A model generated the notes under the pieces. It was not told the origin of the DNA, searched no databases, and saw only the letters and a list, made by a program, of their open reading frames with translations. The position numbers and the translations under genes were made by a program. 64,000 nucleotides of DNA from the NCBI GenBank assembly GCA_002448815.1, contig DKAJ01000007.1:42892-106891 (forward strand), given 5' to 3'. Below, piece by piece: positions 54,330 through 63,769 of this stretch (the stretch's first letter is position 1; each line of letters opens with the position of its first letter). This DNA is from Micavibrio sp. UBA6929. GTDB lineage: Bacteria; Pseudomonadota; Alphaproteobacteria; Micavibrionales; Micavibrionaceae.

Positions 54330-55389
54330 TATCTATCATCAGCGCCTTAACGATGGGACGATCAAACACGACCCCGAACAAGAAAAGGCCGTCACAGCGC
54401 TCAGCCGCTTATACGATGACCTCTGCGCGGCCCATAAACCAAGCCTTGCCTTCTGGCGGAAACCTGATCATGCCCTTGGCGTTTATATGTATGGCGGCGT
54501 TGGGCGCGGCAAATCGATGTTGATGGATTTGTTTACGGGGGCTCTGCCTGCGCATATTAAGGCGCGGCGCGTGCACTTTCATGAATTTATGATCGAGGTC
54601 CATGGCTTTTTACATCAGGCGCAAAAGCAAGGCGATGATACCAATAATGCCCTGCCGCGACTGGCGAAAAAGATTGCAGGTGAAGTGCATGTGCTGTGCT
54701 TTGATGAATTTCATGTCACTGATATTGCCGATGCCATGATTTTAGGCCGCTTGTTTACAGCCGTCTTCGCCCAAGGCGTCACCGTTGTTGCGACCAGTAA
54801 CTGGGCGCCAGATAAGCTCTACGACAAGGGATTGCAGCGTGATTTATTCCTGCCATTTATTGACCTGTTAAAAACCAAGGTTGAAACAATCCATCTGGAC
54901 AGCCCTCATGATTACCGCACATCCTTTGACGCGCAGGACGGAACCTATTTAACGCCGCTGAGCGCGAAGACAACGCTGCGCGCGGATGAAATATTCGCCA
55001 GCCTCACCAACGGCGCAGCCACGCACAGTGATACGATCACAATCAAAGGCCGCAAAATCGTGGTCGAGCAAGCCACCGACACAGCCGCACGCCTGACCTT
55101 TTCCCAACTGTGCGAGCAGCCACACGGCGCAGAAGACTATCTTGCCCTCGCAGGAAAATACGAATGGATCTTTATCGAAAATATTCCGCGCCTTGGCTAT
55201 GACCGCCGTAACGAGGCCAAGCGTTTCATGACCTTAATCGACGCCTTATACGAGGCACATACCAAAGTTATTTTTACCGCCGCCAGCGCCCCTGAAAGCC
55301 TGTATAGTGGTGATGATCATGCCTATGAATTTGAACGCACCATTTCGCGCTTGAATGAAATGCAATCTGCCTTATATCTAGAGGCATAA
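54307..55389 (+). CDS. zapE: ZapE/AFG1-family cell division ATPase
   Basis: The 360-residue P-loop ATPase has Walker A YMYGGVGRGKSMLMDLF, Walker B LCFDEFHVTDIADAMI, ATSNWAPDKLYDKGLQRDLFLPFI, and the final FEDYLALAGKYEWIFIENIP-type region. ZapE associates with the Z ring under stress; the mitochondrial relative is Lace1/Afg1. In many Alphaproteobacteria it lies next to mdh; here two genes intervene. Confidence 0.93.
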   Translation: MSSAKPLDIYHQRLNDGTIKHDPEQEKAVTALSRLYDDLCAAHKPSLAFWRKPDHALGVYMYGGVGRGKSMLMDLFTGALPAHIKARRVHFHEFMIEVHGFLHQAQKQGDDTNNALPRLAKKIAGEVHVLCFDEFHVTDIADAMILGRLFTAVFAQGVTVVATSNWAPDKLYDKGLQRDLFLPFIDLLKTKVETIHLDSPHDYRTSFDAQDGTYLTPLSAKTTLRADEIFASLTNGAATHSDTITIKGRKIVVEQATDTAARLTFSQLCEQPHGAEDYLALAGKYEWIFIENIPRLGYDRRNEAKRFMTLIDALYEAHTKVIFTAASAPESLYSGDDHAYEFERTISRLNEMQSALYLEA

Positions 55390-55422
55390 TTTTTTAACAC
55401 ACCAACGCAGAGTTTACGCCTC

Positions 55423-56661
55423 ATGACCAAATCTTCTTCATCCCCTTCTACCGAAGGACAGTGCCCAGCGCGCAGTTTTAATGAATTTGTTGCGATGTTG
55501 GCGCTTTGTATGTCGTTGGTGGCGCTGTCAATTGATACGATCTTGCCTGCGATGCAAGATATTGGACGTGAATTTTCTGTTCCGGGCGAGAACACGCAGC
55601 AATTTATCATCACTGCGCTTTTTGCGGGCCTTTCGCTTGGGCAACTGATTGTCGGCCCCTTGTCTGATCGCCTAGGGCGCAAAGTGACTATTTTTTATGG
55701 GCTGGGATTGTTTGTTATTGGCAGTTTACTTTGCATTGTGGCGAGTGATTTTAACCTCTTTTTAGCCGCGCGTTTTATTCAAGGCATGGGCGCCGCCGCG
55801 CCGCGCGTGTTGGTCATTGCAATTGTACGTGACCGTTATGAAGGGCGCGTTATGGCCAAGGTGATATCCTATGTGATGGGAATTTTTATCTGCCTGCCTG
55901 CAATTGCCCCGACGATTGGGCAAGCCTTTTTAATGATGGCACCATGGCGCGGGATCTTTGTTTTACTGATGGCGATTGCCGCGGTTATCTTTGTCTGGCT
56001 ATTTTTACGTTTAGATGAAACCCTGCACGAGGAAGACCGCCGCCCCTTTACATTGCTATCCTTATGGCAGGGCATTAAAACCGTCTGCACGAACCGCATG
56101 ACGCTTTGCTATATGGTGTCTGCGGGCTTTATCTTTGGCGCCTTTATGGGGTACTTGAATTCGTCGCAGCAGATTTTTCAATCCTATTATGATCTGGGCG
56201 ATAAGTTTCCCTTATATTTTGGTGCGACTGCCGCTGCGATTGGCGCAGCTTTCTTTACCAATGCCCAACTGGTCGAGCGTTATGGCATGCGCGCAGTCAT
56301 TGTAACAGCCTTGATTGCGATGGCCATTGCAGGGGGCATTTTTGGCCTTTATGAAATCATTGTTCATGGTCAGGTACCCTTGCCTGCCTTTATGACATAT
56401 ATACTCATCAGCGCCTTTTGCATGGGGATGCTGTTTGGTAATTTTAATGCGCTGGCGATGGTGCCTATGGGCCATATTGCAGGCATGGCATCGGCGGTCA
56501 TTGGATGCGTTTCCTTGGTCATTGCAGCAGGATTTGGCGCCCTGATAGGGCAAATGTTTGATAACAGCCTAACCCCTGTTACAGCAGGCTTTTTCGGCCT
56601 ATCGCTGGCGTCGCTGGTGATGATGTATTTCGCTGAAAAAGGGACAGAAAACGCCTCTTAA
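55423..56661 (+). CDS. MFS transporter, Bcr/CflA type
   Basis: The 412-residue protein has about 12 membrane spans. The loop LIVGPLSDRLGRKVTIFYGL is the MFS signature between spans 2 and 3. ARFIQGMGAAAPRVLVIAIVRDRYEGRVMAKVISY is typical of the Bcr/CflA drug-resistance group. Substrate is unknown; it probably exports toxic compounds by proton antiport. Confidence 0.9.
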   Translation: MTKSSSSPSTEGQCPARSFNEFVAMLALCMSLVALSIDTILPAMQDIGREFSVPGENTQQFIITALFAGLSLGQLIVGPLSDRLGRKVTIFYGLGLFVIGSLLCIVASDFNLFLAARFIQGMGAAAPRVLVIAIVRDRYEGRVMAKVISYVMGIFICLPAIAPTIGQAFLMMAPWRGIFVLLMAIAAVIFVWLFLRLDETLHEEDRRPFTLLSLWQGIKTVCTNRMTLCYMVSAGFIFGAFMGYLNSSQQIFQSYYDLGDKFPLYFGATAAAIGAAFFTNAQLVERYGMRAVIVTALIAMAIAGGIFGLYEIIVHGQVPLPAFMTYILISAFCMGMLFGNFNALAMVPMGHIAGMASAVIGCVSLVIAAGFGALIGQMFDNSLTPVTAGFFGLSLASLVMMYFAEKGTENAS

Positions 56662-56755
56662 TGCTTTGCCTCTTGCACTTTGCCCGCAGAAATGGCAAAA
56701 AAATTGCATATCTAAATTAGGTTGTATGTGTGAATCCTTGATTTAAAGGATAAAA

Positions 56756-57994
56756 ATGAAGTTTTTTGAACGCTTTTTTAACCGCCAGAGCAGCTATGAA
56801 GACCAGAAACGGGCTTCGCAATCGTCCGAAATTAAGGACAGATTAAATCTGGCGACAAACAGCAAAACAAACAAAGAAATTCTCTATTATCTGGCTGAAA
56901 AAGACCCAGAGGAACGCGTACGTTTGGCCGTAACGAATAACAAGGCCATGCCGCCGCAGGTCTCGCCTATTTTGGCGATCGACCCCTCACAAGATGTGCG
57001 CCTTGCTCTGGCGGGGCGTTTGGTGGATTTGTTGCCTGATGTATCACGTGATGAGCAAAGTCAGCTATACGCCTTTGTCGTGCAGGCGTTAGGGACGCTG
57101 GCCTTGGATGAGGTTTTGAAAATCCGCAAGGCACTTGCCAGCACACTTAAAGACCATGCCTATACCCCGCCCAAGGTTGCAGGGCAATTAGCCCGCGACG
57201 TTGAACGCGAAGTATCCGAGCCTATTTTGCGTTTTTGCGCGGCCCTATCGGATGAAGATCTTTTGGATATTTTAAAAAATCATCCTGCCTCGTGGGTGAT
57301 TAACGCGATTGCCGCGCGCCATAATGTCAGCGCCGATGTCTCGCACGCGGTGATCGAAACCAGCGACCGCCCCGGCGGCGTCACGCTGATTGAAAATCAG
57401 GGCGCAACCCTGACGGAATCGCTGCTGTCTTATATTGTTGAAAAAGCACGCGCCTTTCCCGAATGGCAAAAACCAATCGCCATGCGCAGCGCCCTGCCGT
57501 CATCTATTTTAAAATCACTGGCGGAATTTGTTGACGCCTCAGTGCGGGATTTATTATTGGCGCGCGGTGATTTTGACCCCGAAACAACCGAAGAAATTGC
57601 CACAATTTTCCGCCGCCGCATTGATATGGCCACTGATGAGGTCGAAGATCTTACAGTCGAACAACGCCTTGAAAAAGCATTGCGCGAAGACGGGATCAGC
57701 GAAGATTTAGTGCGTGATGCCGTGGGTATGCGTGATTATGCTTTGGCATATGGGGCGCTGGCGCATTTATCTGGCATTGCACTGGATAAAATCGAAGCCG
57801 TCTTTGATAGTCGCTCGGCCAAATCCGTGGTGGCCATCACATGGAAGGCAGGCCTTTCTATGCGCCTTGCACTGCAGCTTCAGCAGGAAGCCGCGCGCGT
57901 TTCGCATAAAGATCTGATCTATCCGCGCGGCGGAACCGATTATCCCATGGACGACACCGCCTTGATCCAGCAATTAGAAATCCTAAATGTTTAA
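56756..57994 (+). CDS. DUF2336-family protein
   Basis: The 412-residue soluble protein is made of HEAT-like helical repeats: EILYYLAEKDPEERVRLAVTNNKAMP, VRLALAGRLVDLLPDVSRDEQ and ILRFCAALSDEDLLDIL. It matches the DUF2336 family common in Alphaproteobacteria, whose role is unknown. It stands alone between an MFS gene and mdh. Confidence 0.85.
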   Translation: MKFFERFFNRQSSYEDQKRASQSSEIKDRLNLATNSKTNKEILYYLAEKDPEERVRLAVTNNKAMPPQVSPILAIDPSQDVRLALAGRLVDLLPDVSRDEQSQLYAFVVQALGTLALDEVLKIRKALASTLKDHAYTPPKVAGQLARDVEREVSEPILRFCAALSDEDLLDILKNHPASWVINAIAARHNVSADVSHAVIETSDRPGGVTLIENQGATLTESLLSYIVEKARAFPEWQKPIAMRSALPSSILKSLAEFVDASVRDLLLARGDFDPETTEEIATIFRRRIDMATDEVEDLTVEQRLEKALREDGISEDLVRDAVGMRDYALAYGALAHLSGIALDKIEAVFDSRSAKSVVAITWKAGLSMRLALQLQQEAARVSHKDLIYPRGGTDYPMDDTALIQQLEILNV

Positions 57995-58121
57995 GATGAT
58001 CGAAGGCTTATCGCCTCTCGACATTATATGATATCAGGCGTAGTATTTACGCGCTGATTATTTTTCTACACATGCGCGCATCATGCGCCGATGATATCTA
58101 CCCAAGAAAGGTTATATTGAT

Positions 58122-59096
58122 ATGAAAGCTCCCGTTAGAATTGCTGTTACAGGCGCGGCTGGTCAGATTGGCTATGCCCTGTTATTCCGTTTGGCATCAG
58201 GTGCAATGCTTGGCCCGGATCAGCCTGTTATTTTACATTTGCTGGAAATCACACCCGCGCTTGGCGCGTTGCAAGGCGTTGTCATGGAACTGAATGATTG
58301 CGCGTTTCCATTGTTGCATGACGTTGTTGCGACAGATCAATTAGATGTTGCCTTTAAGGATGTTGACTTTGCCTTTTTGGTGGGCGCGATGCCACGCAAA
58401 GACGGCATGGAGCGCAGCGACCTTCTAGAAGCCAATGGCGGCATTTTTGGACCACAGGGTAAAGCCCTTAACGATCATGCAAGCCGTGACGTGAAAGTTT
58501 TGGTTGTCGGCAACCCAGCCAACACAAACGCCTTGATCGCGCAGCAAAACGCACCTGATCTTGACCCTAACTGCTTTACAGCGATGGTTCGCCTTGACCA
58601 TAACCGCGCCATTTCACAGCTCGCTGAAAAAACGGGCGCGCTTTCAACTGATGTTGAAGACGTCATCATCTGGGGTAACCACAGTGCGACGCAGTATCCT
58701 GATTTGCACAGCGCCAGCGTCAAGGGCAAGCCTGCATTAGATCAAGTTGATCAAGCATGGTATGAAGGCACATTCATTCCTGATGTACAGCAGCGCGGCG
58801 CAGCAATCATTAAGGCACGCGGCGCTTCTTCGGCGGCTTCGGCGGCGTCTTCTGCGATTGACCATATGCGTGACTGGGCGCTTGGTACAGATGGCAAGCA
58901 CGTATCAATGGCTGTGCCATCAGATGGCTCATACGGGATTGAGCCTGGCGTCATTTTTGGCTTCCCTTGCGTATGTAAGGACGGCAAATATGAAATCGTT
59001 CAAGGCATCGCACTGAATGATTTCTCACAAGAAAAAATTAAGGCAACTGATGCAGAGCTTCGCGCCGAACGCGCCGCAGTTGAAAAGTTGTTTTAA
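58122..59096 (+). CDS. mdh: malate dehydrogenase (cytosolic/type-2 form)
   Basis: The 324-residue NAD-dependent enzyme oxidises malate to oxaloacetate. The dinucleotide fold is [46 protein letters not shown] and [11 protein letters not shown] carry the substrate Arg residues, and [15 protein letters not shown] the catalytic His. TGAAGQIGY is the signature of the MDH group shared by eukaryotic cytosol, Chlamydia and some proteobacteria. Most Alphaproteobacteria instead have the shorter-loop, lactate-dehydrogenase-like MDH. AAAGG precedes the start and a terminator follows. Confidence 0.95.
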   Translation: MKAPVRIAVTGAAGQIGYALLFRLASGAMLGPDQPVILHLLEITPALGALQGVVMELNDCAFPLLHDVVATDQLDVAFKDVDFAFLVGAMPRKDGMERSDLLEANGGIFGPQGKALNDHASRDVKVLVVGNPANTNALIAQQNAPDLDPNCFTAMVRLDHNRAISQLAEKTGALSTDVEDVIIWGNHSATQYPDLHSASVKGKPALDQVDQAWYEGTFIPDVQQRGAAIIKARGASSAASAASSAIDHMRDWALGTDGKHVSMAVPSDGSYGIEPGVIFGFPCVCKDGKYEIVQGIALNDFSQEKIKATDAELRAERAAVEKLF

Positions 59097-59134
59097 CGCC
59101 CTAATTCATATTGGGTAACTCTTTCCCAAGAGGA

Positions 59135-59172
59135 AGCGGATTGGTCTTTGATGGTTAATCCGCTTTTTCTTT
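59135..59172 (+). terminator. terminator of mdh
   Basis: AGCGGATT (59135-59142) pairs with AATCCGCT (59157-59164), followed by TTTTTCTTT. The second arm overlaps the stop codon of the convergent glycosyltransferase gene. Confidence 0.8.
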
Positions 59173-60222
59173 GCGCAGAAATCGGTAGAAATCCACATAG
59201 GCATTAACGCTGGAGTCTTTGGTAAACTCACCTTGATAGCGCGCCTTGCCATTTTGGATGAAAATTTTCTGCAATGCCTGATCCGCGGCTAGCGTCTTAA
59301 TTGCCTGCACGGTTGCAGGGATATCTTCGCGCGGCACGACAAGGCCATCTTCGCCGTCGCGAACGAATTGACGCGGCCCATCGGCGTCACTGACAATCAC
59401 AGGGGTTTCCAGCGCCCAACTTTGCACGAATACCGTGCCAAAACCTTCATCGCGCGAGATAAATGTACAGATATCCGCCTGCGCAAACAGCGCCGCACGA
59501 TCGCATTGCCAGCCAAGCAAAGTTACGCGCTTTTCAAGGCCAAGGTCTTTGATAAGAGCTTCAAACTTGGCGCGCGCAGGCCCTTCGCCTGCAATCCACA
59601 AATAGATATTATCCGGCAGGTCAGCCATCGCCTTGATCAGAACATCAAAGGCCTTATCCCTGTGCAGACGTCCAAGGCCCAGCAACAAAACCGCATCTTC
59701 GGGCACGCCATAATCAGAGCGATTAATCGGCGCGTGCATGACATCCACGTCCGCAAAATTATTAATGTGGCGCACATGATCATGCGGCACGATATTTTGA
59801 TCTTGGATATATGTTTGAAGCTCTGGCGTGATCGCGGTGAAGGCGTCGCAGCTTTTAAAATATTTTAATTTATACGGGCTGCCTAAACGTCCCACATGCA
59901 CATAGCGCTGAGCACCCATGCCTGCGTGCCACTGTTTGATTTTTGATGGGGCGCGCGACATCCAGCTTTGCACGATATCGGGCTGAAACTTTTTGATGAT
60001 TTTATTGATCTTATAAGGCGTATAGACATCAATACATCCACCAAATGGCGCGGTATGAACCGTCATGCCCGCATCGCGTAATTTCGGGACGCGCACATCG
60101 TTCGGGCGGGTTATGACCTGCACATCCAAATCAGGGCGTTCGTTTTGGGCGCGGCACATATCAACGAATGCCGTTTCCGCGCCGCCATGACGCCCGCCTG
60201 CCATAACCTGTAGAATTTTCAT
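59155..60222 (-). CDS. family 4 glycosyltransferase
   Basis: The 355-residue GT-B protein begins MKILQVMAGGRHGGAETAFVDMCRA, with the glycine-rich loop of sugar acceptor-side domains. Its C-terminal domain has LLLGLGRLHRDKAFDVLIKAM and ISRDEGFGTVFVQSWALETPVIVSDADGP, where the family's E-x7-E is modified to E-x7-Q (EGFGTVFVQ). It transfers a sugar in cell-envelope polysaccharide or lipopolysaccharide synthesis; specificity is unknown. It is convergent with mdh; the exported acidic protein gene lies 12 bases upstream. Confidence 0.9.
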   Translation of the reverse strand: MKILQVMAGGRHGGAETAFVDMCRAQNERPDLDVQVITRPNDVRVPKLRDAGMTVHTAPFGGCIDVYTPYKINKIIKKFQPDIVQSWMSRAPSKIKQWHAGMGAQRYVHVGRLGSPYKLKYFKSCDAFTAITPELQTYIQDQNIVPHDHVRHINNFADVDVMHAPINRSDYGVPEDAVLLLGLGRLHRDKAFDVLIKAMADLPDNIYLWIAGEGPARAKFEALIKDLGLEKRVTLLGWQCDRAALFAQADICTFISRDEGFGTVFVQSWALETPVIVSDADGPRQFVRDGEDGLVVPREDIPATVQAIKTLAADQALQKIFIQNGKARYQGEFTKDSSVNAYVDFYRFLRKEKAD

Positions 60223-60234
60223 GATTGTGATGGT

Positions 60235-60948
60235 CTACTCTTCGTCTGCGCTTGGCGTATCTTCAGGCGAACCTTCACTGGCATCTTGCGCACTTTTCTG
60301 CAGCTCAGCCTGCAGGGCATGCGGCACAGATACAAGCGTTTCTTGCATCAACGTAATGACTTTGTCTTTTGTCGACGCCATTGTTTCATACAATTTTTCA
60401 CAGGCTTCTTTGTTACTAATTGGGACTTTATTGACTGATGCTTCGCCTTTGGCGCGCACTTTGTTTGCAAGGTTCAACGCGCCTGTGATGTCTTGTGGCG
60501 CGGCGTAATCCTGCGCAATGATCATATTATTGATATTGCCTTCGGCCTCGACCAGAACAGGTGCAACGGCAGTCTTCCATTCGTCAAAACGTGCATTCAT
60601 CTTATCGGCCATATCCGGGTTATTTTCGCTGCATGCCTTAACCGCGTTGCCTACATCGTGGCGCACTGTTTTAACGACGCTTAGGATGTTGTGCGTATGA
60701 TAGAGCGCCATGAAATGCTTTTGGCTGGCCTCAGGCGCATCTTTGATCAAGGCGTCAATGGCTTCATGTAGTTGCGTGCTATCTTTGACGGCTTGCTGGC
60801 TGGGCACGACTTCTTCTGGTGTTTCCGGCGCAGTTTCCTGCACCTGCTCTTCAACTGCATCTGGGGCGTTTTCTTCGGCTGCGTGAGCATATATTGGCGC
60901 GATTAACGCAGCGCCGCTCAGTAAGGTAAGAAGGGTTCGTGCTATCAT
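60235..60948 (-). CDS. exported acidic helical protein, function unknown
   Basis: The 237-residue product has a signal peptide (cut after YAHA) followed by a very acidic Glu/Pro/Ala/Val-rich section (about 24-52). Then comes a predicted helical bundle (IDALIKDAPEASQKHFMALY, VKTVRHDVGNAVKACSE, ANKVRAKGEASVNK). The tail is again acidic (SEGSPEDTPSADEE-like). It has two Cys. I do not recognise the family. It is probably periplasmic and is 12 bases from the glycosyltransferase, perhaps co-transcribed. Confidence 0.75.
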   Translation of the reverse strand: MIARTLLTLLSGAALIAPIYAHAAEENAPDAVEEQVQETAPETPEEVVPSQQAVKDSTQLHEAIDALIKDAPEASQKHFMALYHTHNILSVVKTVRHDVGNAVKACSENNPDMADKMNARFDEWKTAVAPVLVEAEGNINNMIIAQDYAAPQDITGALNLANKVRAKGEASVNKVPISNKEACEKLYETMASTKDKVITLMQETLVSVPHALQAELQKSAQDASEGSPEDTPSADEE

Positions 60949-61014
60949 AGTGAGTGATCCTTATTTTTAACTACTTTGGTCTATGCGTCATAAAATGTCC
61001 AGCCTTGGCGCGCA

Positions 61015-61665
61015 TTATTCCCGCGCGCCGAAAATGGCGCTGCCAACACGCACCGAGGTCGCGCCCAGTGGCAAGGCCTTTTCAAAATCGTTGCTCATCC
61101 CCATGCTCAGCTTTTCAAGGCCATGTTCTTTGGCGAGCTTTGCCAGAAAGGCAAAATGCACGGCAGGCGGGTCACTGACAGGCGGTATGCACATCAACCC
61201 CACGATATTCAAATCATATTCCCCTTGGCAGAGCGCCAGAAAATCCGCCAATTCCGCAGGAAGGATGCCCGCCTTTTGCGGTTCTTCGCCCGTATTCACC
61301 TGAATATAACAAGGCAGGCGGCGCCCTTGTTTTTGCATTTCTTGCGCCAGTTTCTTGGCGAGCTTTTCACGGTCAAGCGTTTCAATCACATCAAACAGCG
61401 CCACCGCATCGCCAGCCTTATTTGTTTGCAGCGGCCCAATAAGATGCAGCGTTAAATCAGGATACTGCGCATCGTTTTTATACGTATGCCAATGGTCATA
61501 GGCCTCTTGCACGCGGTTTTCACCAAAGATGCGCTGCCCTGCGCGCAAGGCCTGATCAATTTTATCGGCGGATTGATATTTACTGACAGCGACCAAATCA
61601 ACGTGATGATCTGCGCTAGCAAGGATTGCGTTAATGCGGGTAATATTCTCTTGAATCGTGCTCAT
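61015..61665 (-). CDS. YggS-family PLP homeostasis protein
   Basis: The 216-residue PLP-binding protein has the Lys in LVAVSKYQSADKI, with GENRVQEAYDHW, LHLIGPLQTNKAGDAVALFD, YIQVNTGEEPQKAG and LSMGMSNDFEKALPLGATSVRVGSAIFG. It controls intracellular pyridoxal phosphate balance. I chose ATG 61665 (MSTIQENITRINA) because an upstream in-frame ATG at 61695 lies inside the terminator hairpin of the porin gene. Confidence 0.94.
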   Translation of the reverse strand: MSTIQENITRINAILASADHHVDLVAVSKYQSADKIDQALRAGQRIFGENRVQEAYDHWHTYKNDAQYPDLTLHLIGPLQTNKAGDAVALFDVIETLDREKLAKKLAQEMQKQGRRLPCYIQVNTGEEPQKAGILPAELADFLALCQGEYDLNIVGLMCIPPVSDPPAVHFAFLAKLAKEHGLEKLSMGMSNDFEKALPLGATSVRVGSAIFGARE

Positions 61666-61680
61666 GCACGGCAGTATAGA

Positions 61681-61710
61681 CAAAAAAAGAGGCACTCAAA
61701 AGAGTGCCTC
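61681..61710 (-). terminator. terminator of the porin gene
   Basis: GAGGCACTC (61689-61697) pairs perfectly with GAGTGCCTC (61702-61710) around AAAA. On the minus strand it is followed by seven T (61688-61682). It lies between the porin stop and the start of yggS. Confidence 0.92.
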
Positions 61711-61736
61711 TTGATATTCTTTTCAGTTTCGTTCGA

Positions 61737-62891
61737 TTAGAACTTAACTTTTGTACCGATCAAGAACTGAGTAGCATCAACATCGTTGTTGTTTGCGCCA
61801 CCAATGTTGTTCAATTCGTACTCGATGTAGTTTACAGAACCGCGCAATGTCATGCCTGGGCCGTATGTGTAAACAACACCACCTGTGTAACGCTGAGCTT
61901 CTAAGCCTTCAACGCCATCTAGGTTGTCTGCATCGTAGTAAGAAGCACCCAATTTGAATGGGCCAGTTGTGTAGTCAACACCAACAACAACAACTTCTTC
62001 GTCATCAGACGTATTTGTAGCAGTTGCGTTTTGTGATTCTTTACCGTTATCATCTTGAACGTAAGCAACACCAGCGCCGAATGGGCCGAAGTCTAGGTCA
62101 AGACCAACGTTGTAAACTTCACGCTCATCAGTTGCTAAACCTGTAGCAGGAGCCGATGTGTTGTTTTCGAAGTCAACCAAAGAGTAACCAGCACCAGCTG
62201 TGATGCCAACGCCTTCGTATTCACCTTCGTAACGAACAGCAACTTCGTATGCATCACCGAATGCATCCTGTTCACCGTCAGCATCAACACCGCCAGTCTC
62301 AGTCGCGTCGTTGTTTGCATCAGGAACGATAGAAACACCAGCTTGGAAACCAGCAACAACAGGTGACAAGTATGTCAATTTTGTGCGGTAAGAAGTTGGG
62401 TTTTGGTCATAGTCCAAAGTCAAGCTCTGGTTAGCGATACCATTTGGAAGAGCGCCATTGTTAACAAGAACTTTTTCGTTCAAACCGCTGATGTACTGGC
62501 GAAGGCCGTCAACGTTTGAGTCAGCTGAAGGAGCAGCAACCTGCAATAGGTAAGCAGCACCGTCTTCTTCACCGAAGTTTACGCGACCCCAAGAACCTGA
62601 GAAGTATGCGTAGCTTTCTTCGATAGAAGTTGTTTCGTCAGAACCGTCCATGTTGAATTCCATGTGCGCACCAACTGTTAGACCGTTGTCCAAAGTTGTT
62701 TCACCAGTGAATTGCAATTCAGTGTTCTTAGCAAAGTCAAACTCGTCAACGTTGCCTGTTGTTTCGTCTTGATCAACATAAGCACCGTAGCCCATGAAGA
62801 AACCACCGATTTCAAGATCGATGTCAGCGTGCGCAGGAACAGCTGTGAAAGCTAGACCAGCAACTGCTGTGCTCAAAAGAAGTTTTTTCAT
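61737..62891 (-). CDS. outer-membrane porin (alphaproteobacterial/Gram-negative porin type)
   Basis: The 384-residue product has a signal peptide MKKLLLSTAVAGLAFTAVPAHA and an acidic beta-rich mature chain with alternating hydrophobic residues, ending in Phe (IGTKVKF), the signal for outer-membrane insertion. It resembles trimeric general porins: LEIGGFFMGYGAYVDQ and FSGSWGRVNFGEEDGAAYLLQ. I chose ATG 62891 because GGAGAG precedes it and the signal peptide follows. The codons are strongly biased, so it is probably abundant. It has its own promoter and a strong terminator. Confidence 0.93.
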   Translation of the reverse strand: MKKLLLSTAVAGLAFTAVPAHADIDLEIGGFFMGYGAYVDQDETTGNVDEFDFAKNTELQFTGETTLDNGLTVGAHMEFNMDGSDETTSIEESYAYFSGSWGRVNFGEEDGAAYLLQVAAPSADSNVDGLRQYISGLNEKVLVNNGALPNGIANQSLTLDYDQNPTSYRTKLTYLSPVVAGFQAGVSIVPDANNDATETGGVDADGEQDAFGDAYEVAVRYEGEYEGVGITAGAGYSLVDFENNTSAPATGLATDEREVYNVGLDLDFGPFGAGVAYVQDDNGKESQNATATNTSDDEEVVVVGVDYTTGPFKLGASYYDADNLDGVEGLEAQRYTGGVVYTYGPGMTLRGSVNYIEYELNNIGGANNNDVDATQFLIGTKVKF

Positions 62892-62980
62892 TATTTTCTC
62901 TCCAAAATAAAATGAATTTTTGATTTGATTGCCCCGGAACTGAGACAACAAACATCCCCCGCACCTGCAAGGAATGATGC

Positions 62981-63010
62981 ATTAAAACGCTGATTCAGGG
63001 TGCTTTTCAA
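62981..63010 (-). promoter_or_regulatory. probable promoter of the porin gene
   Basis: On the minus strand TTGAAA (63010-63005) and TTTAAT (62986-62981) are separated by 18 bases, placing the start about 85 bases before the ATG. Confidence 0.5.
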
Positions 63011-63017
63011 TGGTTTT

Positions 63018-63061
63018 TTGCAAAAATATCACATTTTTTTCCGGCTGTTGTATTTTTGCAA
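63018..63061. repeat. 11-bp inverted repeat upstream of the porin promoter (possible operator)
   Basis: TTGCAAAAATA (63018-63028) and TATTTTTGCAA (63051-63061) are perfect inverted copies, 22 bases apart. They lie just upstream of the porin -35 box and before the DUF3576 gene on the other strand. The first arm is itself part of a longer palindrome, TTTTTGCAAAAA. Such paired sites suit a dimeric regulator. Confidence 0.45.
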
Positions 63062-63140
63062 CAGGCTTGAATTGCTGATTTTTGGGCATAATTGACCTTT
63101 ATATATTGCCCGCGCCATATACGAATGATAGAAGGAAATC

Positions 63141-63683
63141 ATGAAAAAGACATACTTACACAAAGCCATTACCCTATCCGCCCTTAGCCTTGTTGCACTG
63201 AATGCGTGCTCTGGTGTTGAGGTCGAAGAAAAATACCCAAGCAGCTATGCCCGCAAGGCCTCTGACGACACCAGCATCTACGAAGCAGGCCCTAGCGTCT
63301 TTGGCGAAGACAGCATCTTTTCGACCAAGAAAAAAGAAACGAATGATACGGGCGGCAATATTGGCGTCAACACATATTTATGGCGCGCGGCGCTTGATAC
63401 GGTTTCCTTTATGCCGATCGTCAGCGCCGATCCGTTTGGCGGCACAATCATTACAGAATGGTATGAAGACCCTGCCAAGCCGGGCGAGCGTTTTAAGCTG
63501 ACCGTGCTGATCCTAGACCGCGAGATGAAAGCCGATGGCATTCGTGTGCGCGTGTTTAAACAAGCCGCACAGGCAGGATCATGGAAAGAAGCCGCAGCAC
63601 CCGCAGATATGGGCACAAAATTGGAAGATGCCATTTTGACCCGCGCCCGCCAAATGCGCGCAAAGAAACTGGGCGCCATCTAA
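63141..63683 (+). CDS. DUF3576 outer-membrane or periplasmic lipoprotein
   Basis: The 180-residue product has a lipobox (LSLVALNAC, Cys at 23) and the DUF3576 pattern: GVNTYLWRAALDTVSFMPIVSADPFGGTIITEWYEDP, and ERFKLTVLILDREMKADGIRVRVFKQ. The family is alphaproteobacterial, of unknown role, and usually encoded next to leuS as here. TTGACC at 63092-63097 may be its -35 box. Confidence 0.9.
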   Translation: MKKTYLHKAITLSALSLVALNACSGVEVEEKYPSSYARKASDDTSIYEAGPSVFGEDSIFSTKKKETNDTGGNIGVNTYLWRAALDTVSFMPIVSADPFGGTIITEWYEDPAKPGERFKLTVLILDREMKADGIRVRVFKQAAQAGSWKEAAAPADMGTKLEDAILTRARQMRAKKLGAI

Positions 63684-63709
63684 TCCCCGCATGATAATGG
63701 CAAAATATT

Positions 63710-63735
63710 GCAAGAGCGGCCTTATACGCTCTTGC
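63710..63735 (+). other. 9-bp perfect hairpin before leuS
   Basis: GCAAGAGCG (63710-63718) pairs with CGCTCTTGC (63727-63735) around eight bases. There is no immediate T-run; ATTGTTTT comes some 7 bases later. It may be a weak terminator of the DUF3576 gene or a leuS leader hairpin. Confidence 0.5.
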
Positions 63736-63769
63736 AGCGGCGATTGTTTTCGTTTAATTCTTGTCCATC

